64,000 nt of DNA, from the NCBI GenBank assembly GCA_024743215.1, contig JANSWZ010000011.1, forward strand, positions 1-64,000, in the 5' to 3' direction. Numbering within the stretch: the stretch's first letter is position 1; every line of letters starts with the position of its first letter. The notes beneath the pieces were generated by a model. That model made no database searches and had not been told where the DNA came from. It worked only from the letters and a program-made list of their open reading frames with translations. This DNA is from Alphaproteobacteria bacterium. Lineage in GTDB: Bacteria; Pseudomonadota; Alphaproteobacteria; Rhizobiales; GCA-2746425. Made by a program: the position numbers and the translations under genes. Of the stretch, positions 38,485 through 48,056 are shown in pieces.

Positions 38485-38498
38485 GATTGTCGACAATC
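38485..38498. promoter_or_regulatory. Perfect 14-bp palindrome, candidate GntR operator
   Basis: GATTGTCGACAATC just upstream of the aminotransferase-GntR unit; extra half-site TTGTCGA immediately before. Confidence 0.5.
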
Positions 38499-38661
38499 AG
38501 TCAACATCCAGCAAAACCGTCATATTAATCAGGTGAAATCAGATATTTACAGAAAGTTTACCCAACTCCAAAGAGAGCCCATGCCAATTTGATCGAGATC
38601 AAGGTGTGTGCACCGCCCTCCCCTAAACTAAGGGCTCACAAGAGGCGGGTAGGATTAAGTC

Positions 38662-38910
38662 ATGGGTTTCTTTCAAAAGACCGGAGATCAACTTGAATTG
38701 CTGGAGCAGATGATCGAACGAACCAGCGGAGGTTCCGGCCTTGATATGCTGACCGCAAGCGATCAGGACGTCCGCTCTGCCATGTTTGCCTGTCTGGGGT
38801 GCAAAGACACTGGTGCTTGCAAAAAATGGATGGCGGAAGATCACGTCGGCGAAGCACCACCAGCCTTTTGCCCAAATTCAGAGCGGCTGGCACGTCTTTA
38901 CAAAAACTAG
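38662..38910 (+). CDS. DUF6455-type small cysteine-containing protein
   Basis: FACLGCKDTGACKKWM…FCPNS. Confidence 0.7.
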   Translation: MGFFQKTGDQLELLEQMIERTSGGSGLDMLTASDQDVRSAMFACLGCKDTGACKKWMAEDHVGEAPPAFCPNSERLARLYKN

Positions 38911-38912
38911 GC

Positions 38913-39677
38913 TCAAAGTCGGTCTTGGCCTGACGCCTTCTGGCAGACTTGGCGCTCATACGAAATCAAGTCTGCAAGCTTTTGTTTTTGCTGACCATTC
39001 AAGTCAAAATTCTCAGGATCGAGCCAGGTAACATAGGCCCCCTTTATGGCAGGCCATTCCCGGTCCAATATCGAAAACCAGGCAGTATCCCGGTTGCGCC
39101 CCTTATAAACCAACGCCTGGCGGAAAATCCCTTCATAGCTGAAGCCATACCGCTCCGCCGCTTTGCGCGAAGCAGCGTTCAAGCTGTCGCATTTCCACTC
39201 GTAACGACGGTAGCCAAGGGTCTCAAAGGCATGCGCCATCATCAAAAACATAGCCTCAGTTGCCAGCGATGTGCGCTGTAAAAGCGGCGAATAGGCAATA
39301 GTGCCAACCTCGATGGAACCCGCTTCTGGCGCAATACGCATATAGCTGGCAATGCCCACTGCTTTCGCGCTGGCCTTTTCAACAACAGCATAAAATAGTG
39401 GATCACGCCCCCTGCTGGCAGTCGCAACCCAGTCTTTCAACGCAGCTTTGGTCGTGAAAGGGCCGACTCCCATATAGGTCCAGAGCTGTCCCTCAGCATC
39501 AAGTGCGAAGGCATCTGCAAGTTCATCGCCGTGCTGCCCGACATCCAACTGCTCCAAACGGCACAGCCGTCCTTCCAGCAATTCCCCGGTCGGAAATTTG
39601 CTCCCACTCCAAGCTGGAACCACTTCCCCCACCGGTTGGCCAAAGTCATTGGTTCGCGGATGCACATTTTTGCTCAT
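38913..39677 (-). CDS. GNAT family N-acetyltransferase
   Basis: EVGTIAYSPLLQRTSLATEAMFLMMAHAFETLGYRRYEWKCDSLNAASRKAAERYGFSYEG. Confidence 0.92.
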   Translation of the reverse strand: MSKNVHPRTNDFGQPVGEVVPAWSGSKFPTGELLEGRLCRLEQLDVGQHGDELADAFALDAEGQLWTYMGVGPFTTKAALKDWVATASRGRDPLFYAVVEKASAKAVGIASYMRIAPEAGSIEVGTIAYSPLLQRTSLATEAMFLMMAHAFETLGYRRYEWKCDSLNAASRKAAERYGFSYEGIFRQALVYKGRNRDTAWFSILDREWPAIKGAYVTWLDPENFDLNGQQKQKLADLISYERQVCQKASGQDRL

Positions 39678-39682
39678 CAGAT

Positions 39683-40420
39683 TCAGCCTCCAAAAGCCAC
39701 GTCAGCGTAGAGCTTCACAGCAATCAGCGCCAACAGCGCTAATATCAACTTGTCGAAAACGCTACGCGGAACATAGCGTGCAATAAAAGCGCCAACTGGC
39801 ATGCAACCAATCAACGGAATAAGTGCGATCCAACTGATCCAGAAACGCTCAGTTGTCATCAGCCCAAGACCAACCAGAAACGGCAATTGCACAAGGGCCA
39901 TGGATGCAAAGAAGAACGAGACCGTCGCGATAAACTGCTCCCGTTCCGGCTTCATGGCATTCAGAAATGTCAGTGAAACCGGCGCCGAAATACCCAGTGA
40001 TCCCTGCAAGACTCCAGCAATTGTTCCTACCGGCACAACAATCCGCACCGCAGTTGCGTATTCCAAAACCCATTCAGGTCTGGCCAGTCGGAAAGCAATA
40101 TAAAGAGTGACAGCAACCGCTATCATCGCAGTCAATAAATCGGTGGGCAGATAGGCCAGCATGAAAGTGCCGACGATGGCGCCCATGAGTCCAGTAGCCG
40201 CAAAGCGATAGGTCAAAGCTGGCGGCATTTGGTTCTTACGATAGCTCCAGGCCTGCCACACATTCGACAACAGATTTGGAATTACAAAAATTGTGACCGC
40301 AGTTGGCACGTCATAAAACAGTGCAATGATGGGTACAGCAACGACAGGCGCCCCTGCACCGGTTGCCCCCTTTAAAATACCGCCCAGCGCAAAACTCAGA
40401 AAAATATAGAAGAATTCCAT
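39683..40420 (-). CDS. TauE/SafE family sulfite/anion exporter-like permease
   Basis: LGGILKGATGAGAPVVAVPIIALFYDVPTAV. Confidence 0.88.
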   Translation of the reverse strand: MEFFYIFLSFALGGILKGATGAGAPVVAVPIIALFYDVPTAVTIFVIPNLLSNVWQAWSYRKNQMPPALTYRFAATGLMGAIVGTFMLAYLPTDLLTAMIAVAVTLYIAFRLARPEWVLEYATAVRIVVPVGTIAGVLQGSLGISAPVSLTFLNAMKPEREQFIATVSFFFASMALVQLPFLVGLGLMTTERFWISWIALIPLIGCMPVGAFIARYVPRSVFDKLILALLALIAVKLYADVAFGG

Positions 40421-40691
40421 GGCTACTCGTAACGCCCAACCAGAAGTTCGACAACTGTAAAACACCACCCGATTGACGGCGAAAGACCATTTGTAAATTG
40501 CGTCAATCTGAAATCATGTTCTGGGCGCTGTTGTGCATCTCGATTCATCCCTTCAAAACAACACAAAGACAAGCGCATCGATGAGATATTACCGATAAAA
40601 TCAATTCAAAATGCTGCTTGAAGTCCTGAAAATCTGCTGTCATGGTCCCGGCTCAACAAAACAAGTGTTTTGTCGAAATTGGGAGAAAACA

Positions 40692-41654
40692 ATGAAACTA
40701 ATCAAAAAAACAGCTTTGGGCGCAGTCCTCAGTCTTGGAATGTTCTCAACAGCATATGCAGCAGAATGCATCGCTCCGGCCAATCCCGGCGGCGGTTGGG
40801 ACTTCACCTGCCGTCAGATCGGCAAGATCATGTACGACATCAAGGCCGTTGATTCACCTATCCAGGTTACCAATATGGCCGGTGCCGGTGGCGGTTTGGC
40901 TTACAGCACCGTGGTCAATGAGCGCAATACAGATGAAGACCTCATAATTGCTGCATCCTCAGCGACAACAACCCGCCTTGCGCAGAATGCCTATGGTGGC
41001 GCAACCGCTGATCAAGTGCGCTTTGTCGGTGCAATTGGTGCGGACCCTGGCGTGATTGCTGTCGGTGCAGATTCCGAGTTTACAAGCCTCAGCCAACTTG
41101 TCGATGCTATCAAAGCAAATCCAGGTTCCGTGGCTTTTGCCGGTGGGTCCGCAGTGGGTGGTTTTGACCATCTGAAACCTTTGATGATCCTGCAACGTGC
41201 CGGTTTCACAGACATTACCAAAGTCAAATATATCGGCGTTGATGGTGGTGCAGATGCCATCACTCAGACCATCGGTGGCTTTACTCAGGCGATGACTGGC
41301 GACATGTCGGAAATCGTTGGCTTTCTGAAATCCGGTGATATCCGTGTTCTGGCTGTCCTGACAGAAGATCGCATTCCAGGCTTCGACGACATTCCAACTG
41401 CCAAAGAGCAGGGTTTTGACGTCGTGGCCGTGAACTGGCGCGGTCTCTACATTCCAAAGGGCGTCAGCGATGAGGTCTTTGATACCTGGGCTGACCGTCT
41501 GGCCAAAGTTGCAGCGTCCGATGAATGGAAGCAGGCAATGGTCGACAATGGTCTGGCGCCATTCACCAAAGTCGGTGGAGACTTCCAGAGCTATGTGGAC
41601 GGCCTGGTTGCTGAAATTCAACAATTGTCGAAAGACATTGGGGTTATTCAGTAA
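40692..41654 (+). CDS. Tripartite tricarboxylate transporter substrate-binding protein (TctC family)
   Basis: Signal peptide, ECIAPANPGGGWDFTCRQIGKIM; followed by TctB/TctA. Confidence 0.92.
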   Translation: MKLIKKTALGAVLSLGMFSTAYAAECIAPANPGGGWDFTCRQIGKIMYDIKAVDSPIQVTNMAGAGGGLAYSTVVNERNTDEDLIIAASSATTTRLAQNAYGGATADQVRFVGAIGADPGVIAVGADSEFTSLSQLVDAIKANPGSVAFAGGSAVGGFDHLKPLMILQRAGFTDITKVKYIGVDGGADAITQTIGGFTQAMTGDMSEIVGFLKSGDIRVLAVLTEDRIPGFDDIPTAKEQGFDVVAVNWRGLYIPKGVSDEVFDTWADRLAKVAASDEWKQAMVDNGLAPFTKVGGDFQSYVDGLVAEIQQLSKDIGVIQ

Positions 41655-42094
41655 TGGCTTCTGACCGGATTTTTGGTCTGGTCATGTTCGGAGTGGCGCT
41701 CGCATATGTTGCGAGCGCCTTTCAAATTCAGTCCAGTTTTCTATCTGATCCTGTCGGCTCAAAATCATTCCCGATTCTGATCGGTGTGGTCGTCATGATC
41801 AGCTCTCTTGTACTGATCGTGAAACCCGACCCGGACCCTGACTGGCCCAAATCGCGCACATTCCTAGTGTTGCTTGTCGCGATTATAACCCTCATTGGCT
41901 ATGCATACGCGCTCAAGCCATTGGGCTTCATTCTGCCAACGTTTGTCGCAGCCTCCATCCTCAGCTACCAGATCGGCCCCCGCGTCGGGCCTGCACTGAT
42001 AACCGGAGCCGGACTCTCTGTTGGCCTCTTCATTCTGTTCAAGTATGCCTTGGGTTTGGGATTGTTCCCCTTCCCCGCCGGCATGATCGGGTAA
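41654..42094 (+). CDS. TctB family small permease
   Basis: Four TM segments; start/stop overlap with TctC. Confidence 0.88.
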   Translation: MASDRIFGLVMFGVALAYVASAFQIQSSFLSDPVGSKSFPILIGVVVMISSLVLIVKPDPDPDWPKSRTFLVLLVAIITLIGYAYALKPLGFILPTFVAASILSYQIGPRVGPALITGAGLSVGLFILFKYALGLGLFPFPAGMIG

Positions 42095-42100
42095 GGTCTC

Positions 42101-43606
42101 ATGGAAACATTTACCAATCTGGCACTGGGTTTTAGTGTTGCTCTAACGCCCTTTACCCTGATGCTGGCCATCATAGGCTGCTTTCTTGGAACCATCATCG
42201 GCGCTTTGCCGGGTCTTGGGCCCTCCAACGGCGTCGCCATTCTCATTCCCATCACATTCACCCTCGGGCTTGATGCGACCTCTGCACTGGTCCTCATGAC
42301 CAGCGTTTATTACGGAGCCATGTATGGCGGCCGCATTTCATCCATCCTGCTGAATATTCCAGGCGATGAGCCTGCGCTCATGACCACTCTGGATGGCTAT
42401 CCAATGGCGAAACAGGGCAAGGCGGCTGACGCCCTTGTTCTATCCGGCGTTTCTTCTTTTGTGGGTGCATTTCTGGCCACCATCGGGCTCATCATTCTGG
42501 CCCCGTTGCTTGCACGTGTGGCCTATCTGTTTGGCCCTGCCGAGTATTTTGCGCTCTATCTTCTGGCGTTTTGTACACTTGGCGGCATGGCGTCCAACAA
42601 TCAGGCGAAATCAGCCATTGCAGCTTGTCTTGGCCTTGGCATTGCCATGATCGGTCTCGACAACACCTCCGGAATGCCGCGTTTCACCTATGGCAATCTG
42701 CACCTGATGGATGGTGTGGATTTCCTCGTCGCCATCGTCGGCTTGTTCGCCATTGCCGAAGTGTTTTTCTTCATCGAAAGTCATGGCAAGAACACGGCTC
42801 TTGGCGTGCGACTTGAAAGGGTCACCATTCCCTTCAAAATGATCAGGAACAGTTTCTGGACCATGATCCGCTCTACCTTCATTGGCTTTTTTGCAGGGGT
42901 TCTGCCCGGTGCGGGGGCATCACTTGGCAGCTTTATGGCCTATATGGCGCAAAAGGCGGTCGCAAAAGATCCTGAAACTTACGGCAAAGGCAACCCGCGC
43001 GGCGTAGCAGCGCCGGAAGCTGGCAACAACGCTGCAGCCGGTGGCGCCCTTGTGCCCATGCTGACCCTTGGTGTTCCCGGCTCCGGCACAACAGCCGTGT
43101 TATTGGCATTGTTGATGACACTCAACATCACGCCCGGCCCGACACTCTTTGCCGACCGTCCAGAAGTTGTCTGGGGCCTGATCGCCTCACTGCTTATTGC
43201 CAATATTGTGCTGCTCATCATGAATGTGCCGCTGGTAAAGATCTTTGTATATGTCCTGCAAGTCCCACCCTGGGTTCTTTTGCCGGGCGTGACCATGATT
43301 TCCTTCGTCGGCATCTACTCTTTGTCCGGCAGCTACTTCGATCTGCTTCTCATGGTTGGCTTTGGCGTCCTGGGCTATTTCCTGCGCAAACTGGATATCC
43401 CCACGGTTCCGGTAATCCTGGGCATTTTGCTCGGCAATCAGATGGAGGATTCTCTCCGTCGTGCAATGGTGCTGTCCGATGGTGACTGGGCCTTCCTGTT
43501 CTCGACACCCATTGCCATTGGTCTTTGGATTGCAGCCATTGGTGGTTTCGTTGCGCCAATGTTCCTGCGCAAAGTATTGAAAAAGCCACAAGCGATCACG
43601 GATTGA
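42101..43606 (+). CDS. TctA family large permease
   Basis: GTIIGALPGLGPSNGVAILIPITFTL; GVLPGAGASLGSFMAY. Confidence 0.95.
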   Translation: METFTNLALGFSVALTPFTLMLAIIGCFLGTIIGALPGLGPSNGVAILIPITFTLGLDATSALVLMTSVYYGAMYGGRISSILLNIPGDEPALMTTLDGYPMAKQGKAADALVLSGVSSFVGAFLATIGLIILAPLLARVAYLFGPAEYFALYLLAFCTLGGMASNNQAKSAIAACLGLGIAMIGLDNTSGMPRFTYGNLHLMDGVDFLVAIVGLFAIAEVFFFIESHGKNTALGVRLERVTIPFKMIRNSFWTMIRSTFIGFFAGVLPGAGASLGSFMAYMAQKAVAKDPETYGKGNPRGVAAPEAGNNAAAGGALVPMLTLGVPGSGTTAVLLALLMTLNITPGPTLFADRPEVVWGLIASLLIANIVLLIMNVPLVKIFVYVLQVPPWVLLPGVTMISFVGIYSLSGSYFDLLLMVGFGVLGYFLRKLDIPTVPVILGILLGNQMEDSLRRAMVLSDGDWAFLFSTPIAIGLWIAAIGGFVAPMFLRKVLKKPQAITD

Positions 43607-43610
43607 TCTC

Positions 43611-44978
43611 ATGACAAGAGTCTTGATTCCCTCCGGAGCTTTGGGTCTTGGTTACGATCAACTGGCCATGGACCGCGCCATTGCTGCCAAACCCGACATC
43701 ATCGCAATTGATGGTGGCTCCACCGACTCCGGCCCTTCCTATCTGGGCCGGGGCGTTTCCAAATATTCCCGCGCTTCAACCAGACTGGAATGGAAAGGTC
43801 TCATGCAGGCACGGGCTAAAGCGGGCGTTCCGCTCGTCATAGGGACCGCTGGCACATGCGGATCCGACAGTGCCGTAGACTGGCTGCTGGATATCACCGC
43901 AGATATCGCGCAAGAACTCGGTCAAACGTTGAAGGTCGCGGTTTTACGCTCGTCTCAGGCCCCGGATTACATTGCCGATGCTCTGACCGGCGGGAAATTA
44001 AGTCCCCTCAGTCCGGCACCGGACATCTCTGAAGAAGCCATAAAGCAATTCACCAATATTGTAGCGTTGGCTGGGGCTGAACAAATTCAGGCGGCAATCA
44101 ACACCGGGGCTGACATCATTATCGCTGGTCGCACAACCGATACAGCCATCATTGCGGCACTGCCCCTCATGCAGGGGTGCCATGCCGGTGCCGCCTGGCA
44201 CGGGGCCAAAATTGGCGAATGCGGTGCACTCTGTGCCACCAACCCGCAATCTGGTGTCGTGCTGATCGACTTTGATGAAAGCGGCTTTACGATCACGCCA
44301 ACAGCCGATGGAGCCCATGCCAGCCCGCACACAGTTTCGGCTCATATGCTTTACGAAAATGCGGACCCATTCATTCTCTATGAGCCCGGTGGCCATCTGG
44401 ACGTTACCGATGCCCAATACGAATCCATTGATGGTACAAGTGTACGCGCAACAGGCGCCAGATGGGTGCCGTCAGAGCAATATACGGTCAAACTGGAAGG
44501 CGCACGCATTGCTGGCTATCAGGTCATGGCCTTTGCCTTGCTTCGCGACAGGCGCTATGTCGAGCACGCACAGCAATGGGCAGATGACATCACCCAAAAG
44601 GCACGGACCAAAGCCATAGATCGGTTGGGCATATCGAGCCATGATTTCTCAATAGAACTGCGTCTCATTGGCAAAAACGCCACATTCGGCCATCTGGAGC
44701 CAGAGAACTCCAACCACAGCCCCACCGAAATTGGCGTCATGGGATTTGTCACTGCAAACAGCCTGCAACAGGCTCAGGAAATCGGCAAAATCCTCAATCC
44801 CTATCTGCTGCACCACCCGCTGACCCAGGAAGAAGAGCAACCCACATTCGCCTTTCAGTTCTCCCCCGCGGAAGTGCCCGTTGGACCTGTGTATGAATTC
44901 TGCCTCAATCACGTCATGGAACTGAAACACCCCATGGAAGCCTTCACTTTGGAAACAATTGAGGTCGGTCATGTCTGA
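43611..44978 (+). CDS. AtuA family (DUF1446) protein
   Basis: AIDGGSTDSGPSYLGRGVSKYSR; ADIIIAGRTTDTAI. Confidence 0.85.
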   Translation: MTRVLIPSGALGLGYDQLAMDRAIAAKPDIIAIDGGSTDSGPSYLGRGVSKYSRASTRLEWKGLMQARAKAGVPLVIGTAGTCGSDSAVDWLLDITADIAQELGQTLKVAVLRSSQAPDYIADALTGGKLSPLSPAPDISEEAIKQFTNIVALAGAEQIQAAINTGADIIIAGRTTDTAIIAALPLMQGCHAGAAWHGAKIGECGALCATNPQSGVVLIDFDESGFTITPTADGAHASPHTVSAHMLYENADPFILYEPGGHLDVTDAQYESIDGTSVRATGARWVPSEQYTVKLEGARIAGYQVMAFALLRDRRYVEHAQQWADDITQKARTKAIDRLGISSHDFSIELRLIGKNATFGHLEPENSNHSPTEIGVMGFVTANSLQQAQEIGKILNPYLLHHPLTQEEEQPTFAFQFSPAEVPVGPVYEFCLNHVMELKHPMEAFTLETIEVGHV

Positions 44979-45270
44979 ATTGGGACAATTGGTTGAAAAG
45001 GTCCGCTCCAAAAATGCCGGACCGTTCAAACTCACAATCGATATTTTCTGCGGCTCGAAAGATGCGTATGACACCGTCAAAGCAACCTTGCCGACCGAGC
45101 GGATTGCCACTTTACTGCAGACAGATCCAGAACGTCTTCAACGGTTTGATATCCCATCACTGAATGTCGTAAAATTCAGCCTCGACCGTCCGCAGGTTCA
45201 GGGGTCGATCCACGACCGTGACATGCATGGCGCAAGTTGGGCCGCACTGATTGCTGAAATAAAAATCTAA
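44971..45270 (+). CDS. DUF4387 family protein
   Basis: VRSKNAGPFKLTIDIFCGSKDAYDTVKAT…FSLDRPQVQGSIHDRDMHGA. Confidence 0.88.
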   Translation: MSELGQLVEKVRSKNAGPFKLTIDIFCGSKDAYDTVKATLPTERIATLLQTDPERLQRFDIPSLNVVKFSLDRPQVQGSIHDRDMHGASWAALIAEIKI

Positions 45271-45287
45271 GGAACGCGCTCAACTTG

Positions 45288-45662
45288 CTATTGCGCCGTT
45301 ACTGCCGGTTCTGTAACCGCTGGTGGCTTTGCCGGAACTCCAGCATCATTCGATACTGGATTTCCCCACCACGCATATCCCACAATTCCGAGAATAACAA
45401 TTAGCAGCAGCAAGGCCAGAATAAATGGCAAACGCGCCAACCAGCGCGCTAGCGAGCGAGGCTTGAATTCAAATGAAAGTGCAAGGGCAAACACGGAAAC
45501 CAGACCGGCCGCAAATTGCCATCCAAGAAACCCGCTTATCCGATTAAGCCCTCTGGTAAATCCAAAATCTGTCGGCGCGGTGATGCTGTAGGCAATGAAT
45601 GACCAGATATAGATCACGGCCCACAGAGCCAGCAAAACATATGTCAGTGTGCGTTTGCTCAT
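45288..45662 (-). CDS. Hypothetical three-TM membrane protein
   Basis: Hydrophobic segments with proline-rich C-terminus. Confidence 0.65.
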   Translation of the reverse strand: MSKRTLTYVLLALWAVIYIWSFIAYSITAPTDFGFTRGLNRISGFLGWQFAAGLVSVFALALSFEFKPRSLARWLARLPFILALLLLIVILGIVGYAWWGNPVSNDAGVPAKPPAVTEPAVTAQ

Positions 45663-45789
45663 GACCAGCCCCCACCCAGAATCCAGCAGCCTTTGCTGCT
45701 AAAGCTCCAATTCAACGAGGGGATAATAGCCAAGGAAACTGGCGTTGCAAATTGTCGCAACGCGCTGCCCGGACTTTTTGGCATTCCCT

Positions 45790-46239
45790 TTATTGGGTGA
45801 CGTCGAGCGTATCCCAGTAAGCCTGCGCTTTGCGGATGGTTCCAGCCGGGTCTTTGCTGAAACGCATAGCCCCCGTTGCCGTATGAAACAAATACAGTTT
45901 TTTGTTATGAATGCGCCAATGCTGAGGCTTCCCCTCTACCACATGCTGTTGCGACAAACCGCCAGTGCAATAGGCGCCAAATTGGGGCGCGAAAGCTTCC
46001 GGGTTTGCGCGAAACTGTGCAGCTTCAGTGGCTGATCCAAATCGCCACGTAGCGCCCTTCCAGTTTACAACATGGTTACCGCGACCTGCTTCAGGACCAC
46101 CTTTTTGGAAATAGGAAGTTGTATCTGTGCCGCGGATGGCAAGATGCCCTGCCCCCGTTGAATTGATCGGGTCAAGCGCGGATGCAGAACCACTCAAGAC
46201 AAGAATGGTGCCAAGGCCAAATAGGAAACGTCGTAACAT
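45790..46239 (-). CDS. YHS-domain secreted protein
   Basis: HLAIRGTDTTSYFQKG…WRFGSATEAAQFRANPEAFAPQFGAYC. Confidence 0.88.
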   Translation of the reverse strand: MLRRFLFGLGTILVLSGSASALDPINSTGAGHLAIRGTDTTSYFQKGGPEAGRGNHVVNWKGATWRFGSATEAAQFRANPEAFAPQFGAYCTGGLSQQHVVEGKPQHWRIHNKKLYLFHTATGAMRFSKDPAGTIRKAQAYWDTLDVTQ

Positions 46240-46408
46240 AATAGAAAAACCTGCCACTTTAATCGCGTATTCAGTCTTGTTTACATGGCCTGCAGCCAAA
46301 ATGCATTTCACAGATAGGTGATCAGAGGCTACAGCCACATCGCCGGAATCGGACATCATCATCGCTTGACCTATCGACCAGAAACCGGGCATTGGCTATT
46401 CTGTATCC

Positions 46409-46978
46409 ATGATTGATGTTGAAACATGCGAAGCAGCACGCTACCGCCGTGACCCGGAATTCGACGGTTTGTTCTTCACTGCAGTGAAGACCACCGGCAT
46501 CTATTGCCGTCCGGTGTGTCCGGTGAAACAGCCACTGTCAAAAAACGTAGTCTATTACCCGTCAGCAACAGCGGCAGAACGTGCCGGCTTTCGCCCTTGT
46601 CTGCGTTGCCGCCCGGAAACTGCACCTTTCTGCCCTGCCTGGATGGGAACCAAATCCACCGTTGAACGCGCATTAAAGCTCATTTCAAATGGCGCCCTCG
46701 ATACCGGCAGCGTTGAAGACCTTGCCGGTCGATTGGGAATCGGTGCACGGCATTTGTCGCGTCTTTTCAAACAACATGTCGGGGCCAGCCCCACACAATG
46801 CGCCCGGACATTCCGACTGCAAAAGGCCAAACGACTGTTGAACAGCACGGAGCTTTTGATGCCAGATATTGCAACCCAATCCGGCTTCAGCAGCCTCCGC
46901 CGGTTCAACGCCGCTTTCTTGGACTTGTATGGCCGCCCGCCGACCGACATTCGCCGTCGCAAAGAATGCACATCATGA
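46409..46978 (+). CDS. Ada-type methylphosphotriester sensor with AraC HTH
   Basis: FFTAVKTTGIYCRPVCPVKQP…RPCLRCRPE; AraC-like HTH. Confidence 0.92.
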   Translation: MIDVETCEAARYRRDPEFDGLFFTAVKTTGIYCRPVCPVKQPLSKNVVYYPSATAAERAGFRPCLRCRPETAPFCPAWMGTKSTVERALKLISNGALDTGSVEDLAGRLGIGARHLSRLFKQHVGASPTQCARTFRLQKAKRLLNSTELLMPDIATQSGFSSLRRFNAAFLDLYGRPPTDIRRRKECTS

Positions 46979-47484
46979 CAATCGAGGAAAAGCTTGCCTG
47001 GTGCCACATCGAAAGTCCTGTTGGTAATTTGGTTGTTGCTGGCACCGAAAACCACCTGCATCACATCGGCTTTCCAAACGGGAGCCGCGCAACAGAAATT
47101 CACCCGAGTTGGACCCACGATCCAACCCCTTTTGCTGCCTTGCGCGAACAGTTGAAGGCCTATTTCGCAGGCGAATTGATCAAATTTGACCTGCAATTGC
47201 GACCATCTGGAACTGATTTCCAGAAAGCTGTCTGGCAAGCTCTGATGGATATTCCATACGGGGAAACAACGTCTTATGGCGCACTGGCGTTGACCATTGG
47301 CCGCCCCAAAGCCAGCCGCGCAGTTGGCGCCGCCAATGGTGCGAATCCCATTCCCATCATAATTCCATGCCACCGCGTCATTGGTGCCGACCGATCCCTT
47401 ACCGGTTTTGGCGGAGGCGTCGAAACAAAAGCATTTTTACTGCAACTCGAAGGTTTTTCTGATGCAGAGCCATTGCTGCTTTAG
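46975..47484 (+). CDS. ogt: Methylated-DNA-[protein]-cysteine S-methyltransferase
   Basis: Active site IIIPCHRVIGADRSLTGFGGGVETKAFLL; 4-bp overlap with the ada-like gene. Confidence 0.93.
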   Translation: MTIEEKLAWCHIESPVGNLVVAGTENHLHHIGFPNGSRATEIHPSWTHDPTPFAALREQLKAYFAGELIKFDLQLRPSGTDFQKAVWQALMDIPYGETTSYGALALTIGRPKASRAVGAANGANPIPIIIPCHRVIGADRSLTGFGGGVETKAFLLQLEGFSDAEPLLL

Positions 47485-47605
47485 CCCCGGCAAAACGTAC
47501 TCACATCTGACCAATGATCATGCTATGCTGCATCCAGTAATTGCAGTTTACAGAGTCTAACTATGAGCGCATTCAGCAGGAAGCAGTCGCGCAGTAGAAG
47601 GAAGC

Positions 47606-48037
47606 TTGATTTTGAAAACCCCTTGGCATCTTTGGGTAATCGGAGTGGTTACCCTCCTATGGAATGCAATTGGCGCATTTGATTATGTCCAGACCCAAAC
47701 TGGCAACGCGGACTACATGGCCCAGTTTACACCCGAACAAATGGCTTACTTCTCTGGATTCCCTATCTGGGTAAACGTTAGTTGGGCAATCGCGGTCTGG
47801 TTTGGTGTCGCAGGGTCTTTCCTGCTGCTGCTGCGGCAACGGGTTGCGGCACCTGTTTTGGGCTTGTCGCTGCTTGCCATGATTGTAACCGCCACCCACA
47901 ATTTCGCCCTTGGCGAGGTACAGATGCAGGATGTCGTCGGACAAGGTGCCATTTACTTCACACTTGTGCTGTTTGTCATCGCTCTGCTGCTTTGGGTCTA
48001 CAGCTTGAAAATGCGCTCAAAAGGCGTTCTTCGCTAA
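47606..48037 (+). CDS. Hypothetical four-TM membrane protein
   Basis: LWVIGVVTLLWNAIGAFDYVQTQ…. Confidence 0.7.
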   Translation: MILKTPWHLWVIGVVTLLWNAIGAFDYVQTQTGNADYMAQFTPEQMAYFSGFPIWVNVSWAIAVWFGVAGSFLLLLRQRVAAPVLGLSLLAMIVTATHNFALGEVQMQDVVGQGAIYFTLVLFVIALLLWVYSLKMRSKGVLR

Positions 48038-48056
48038 CCCGCCAAGGCCTGCACGC

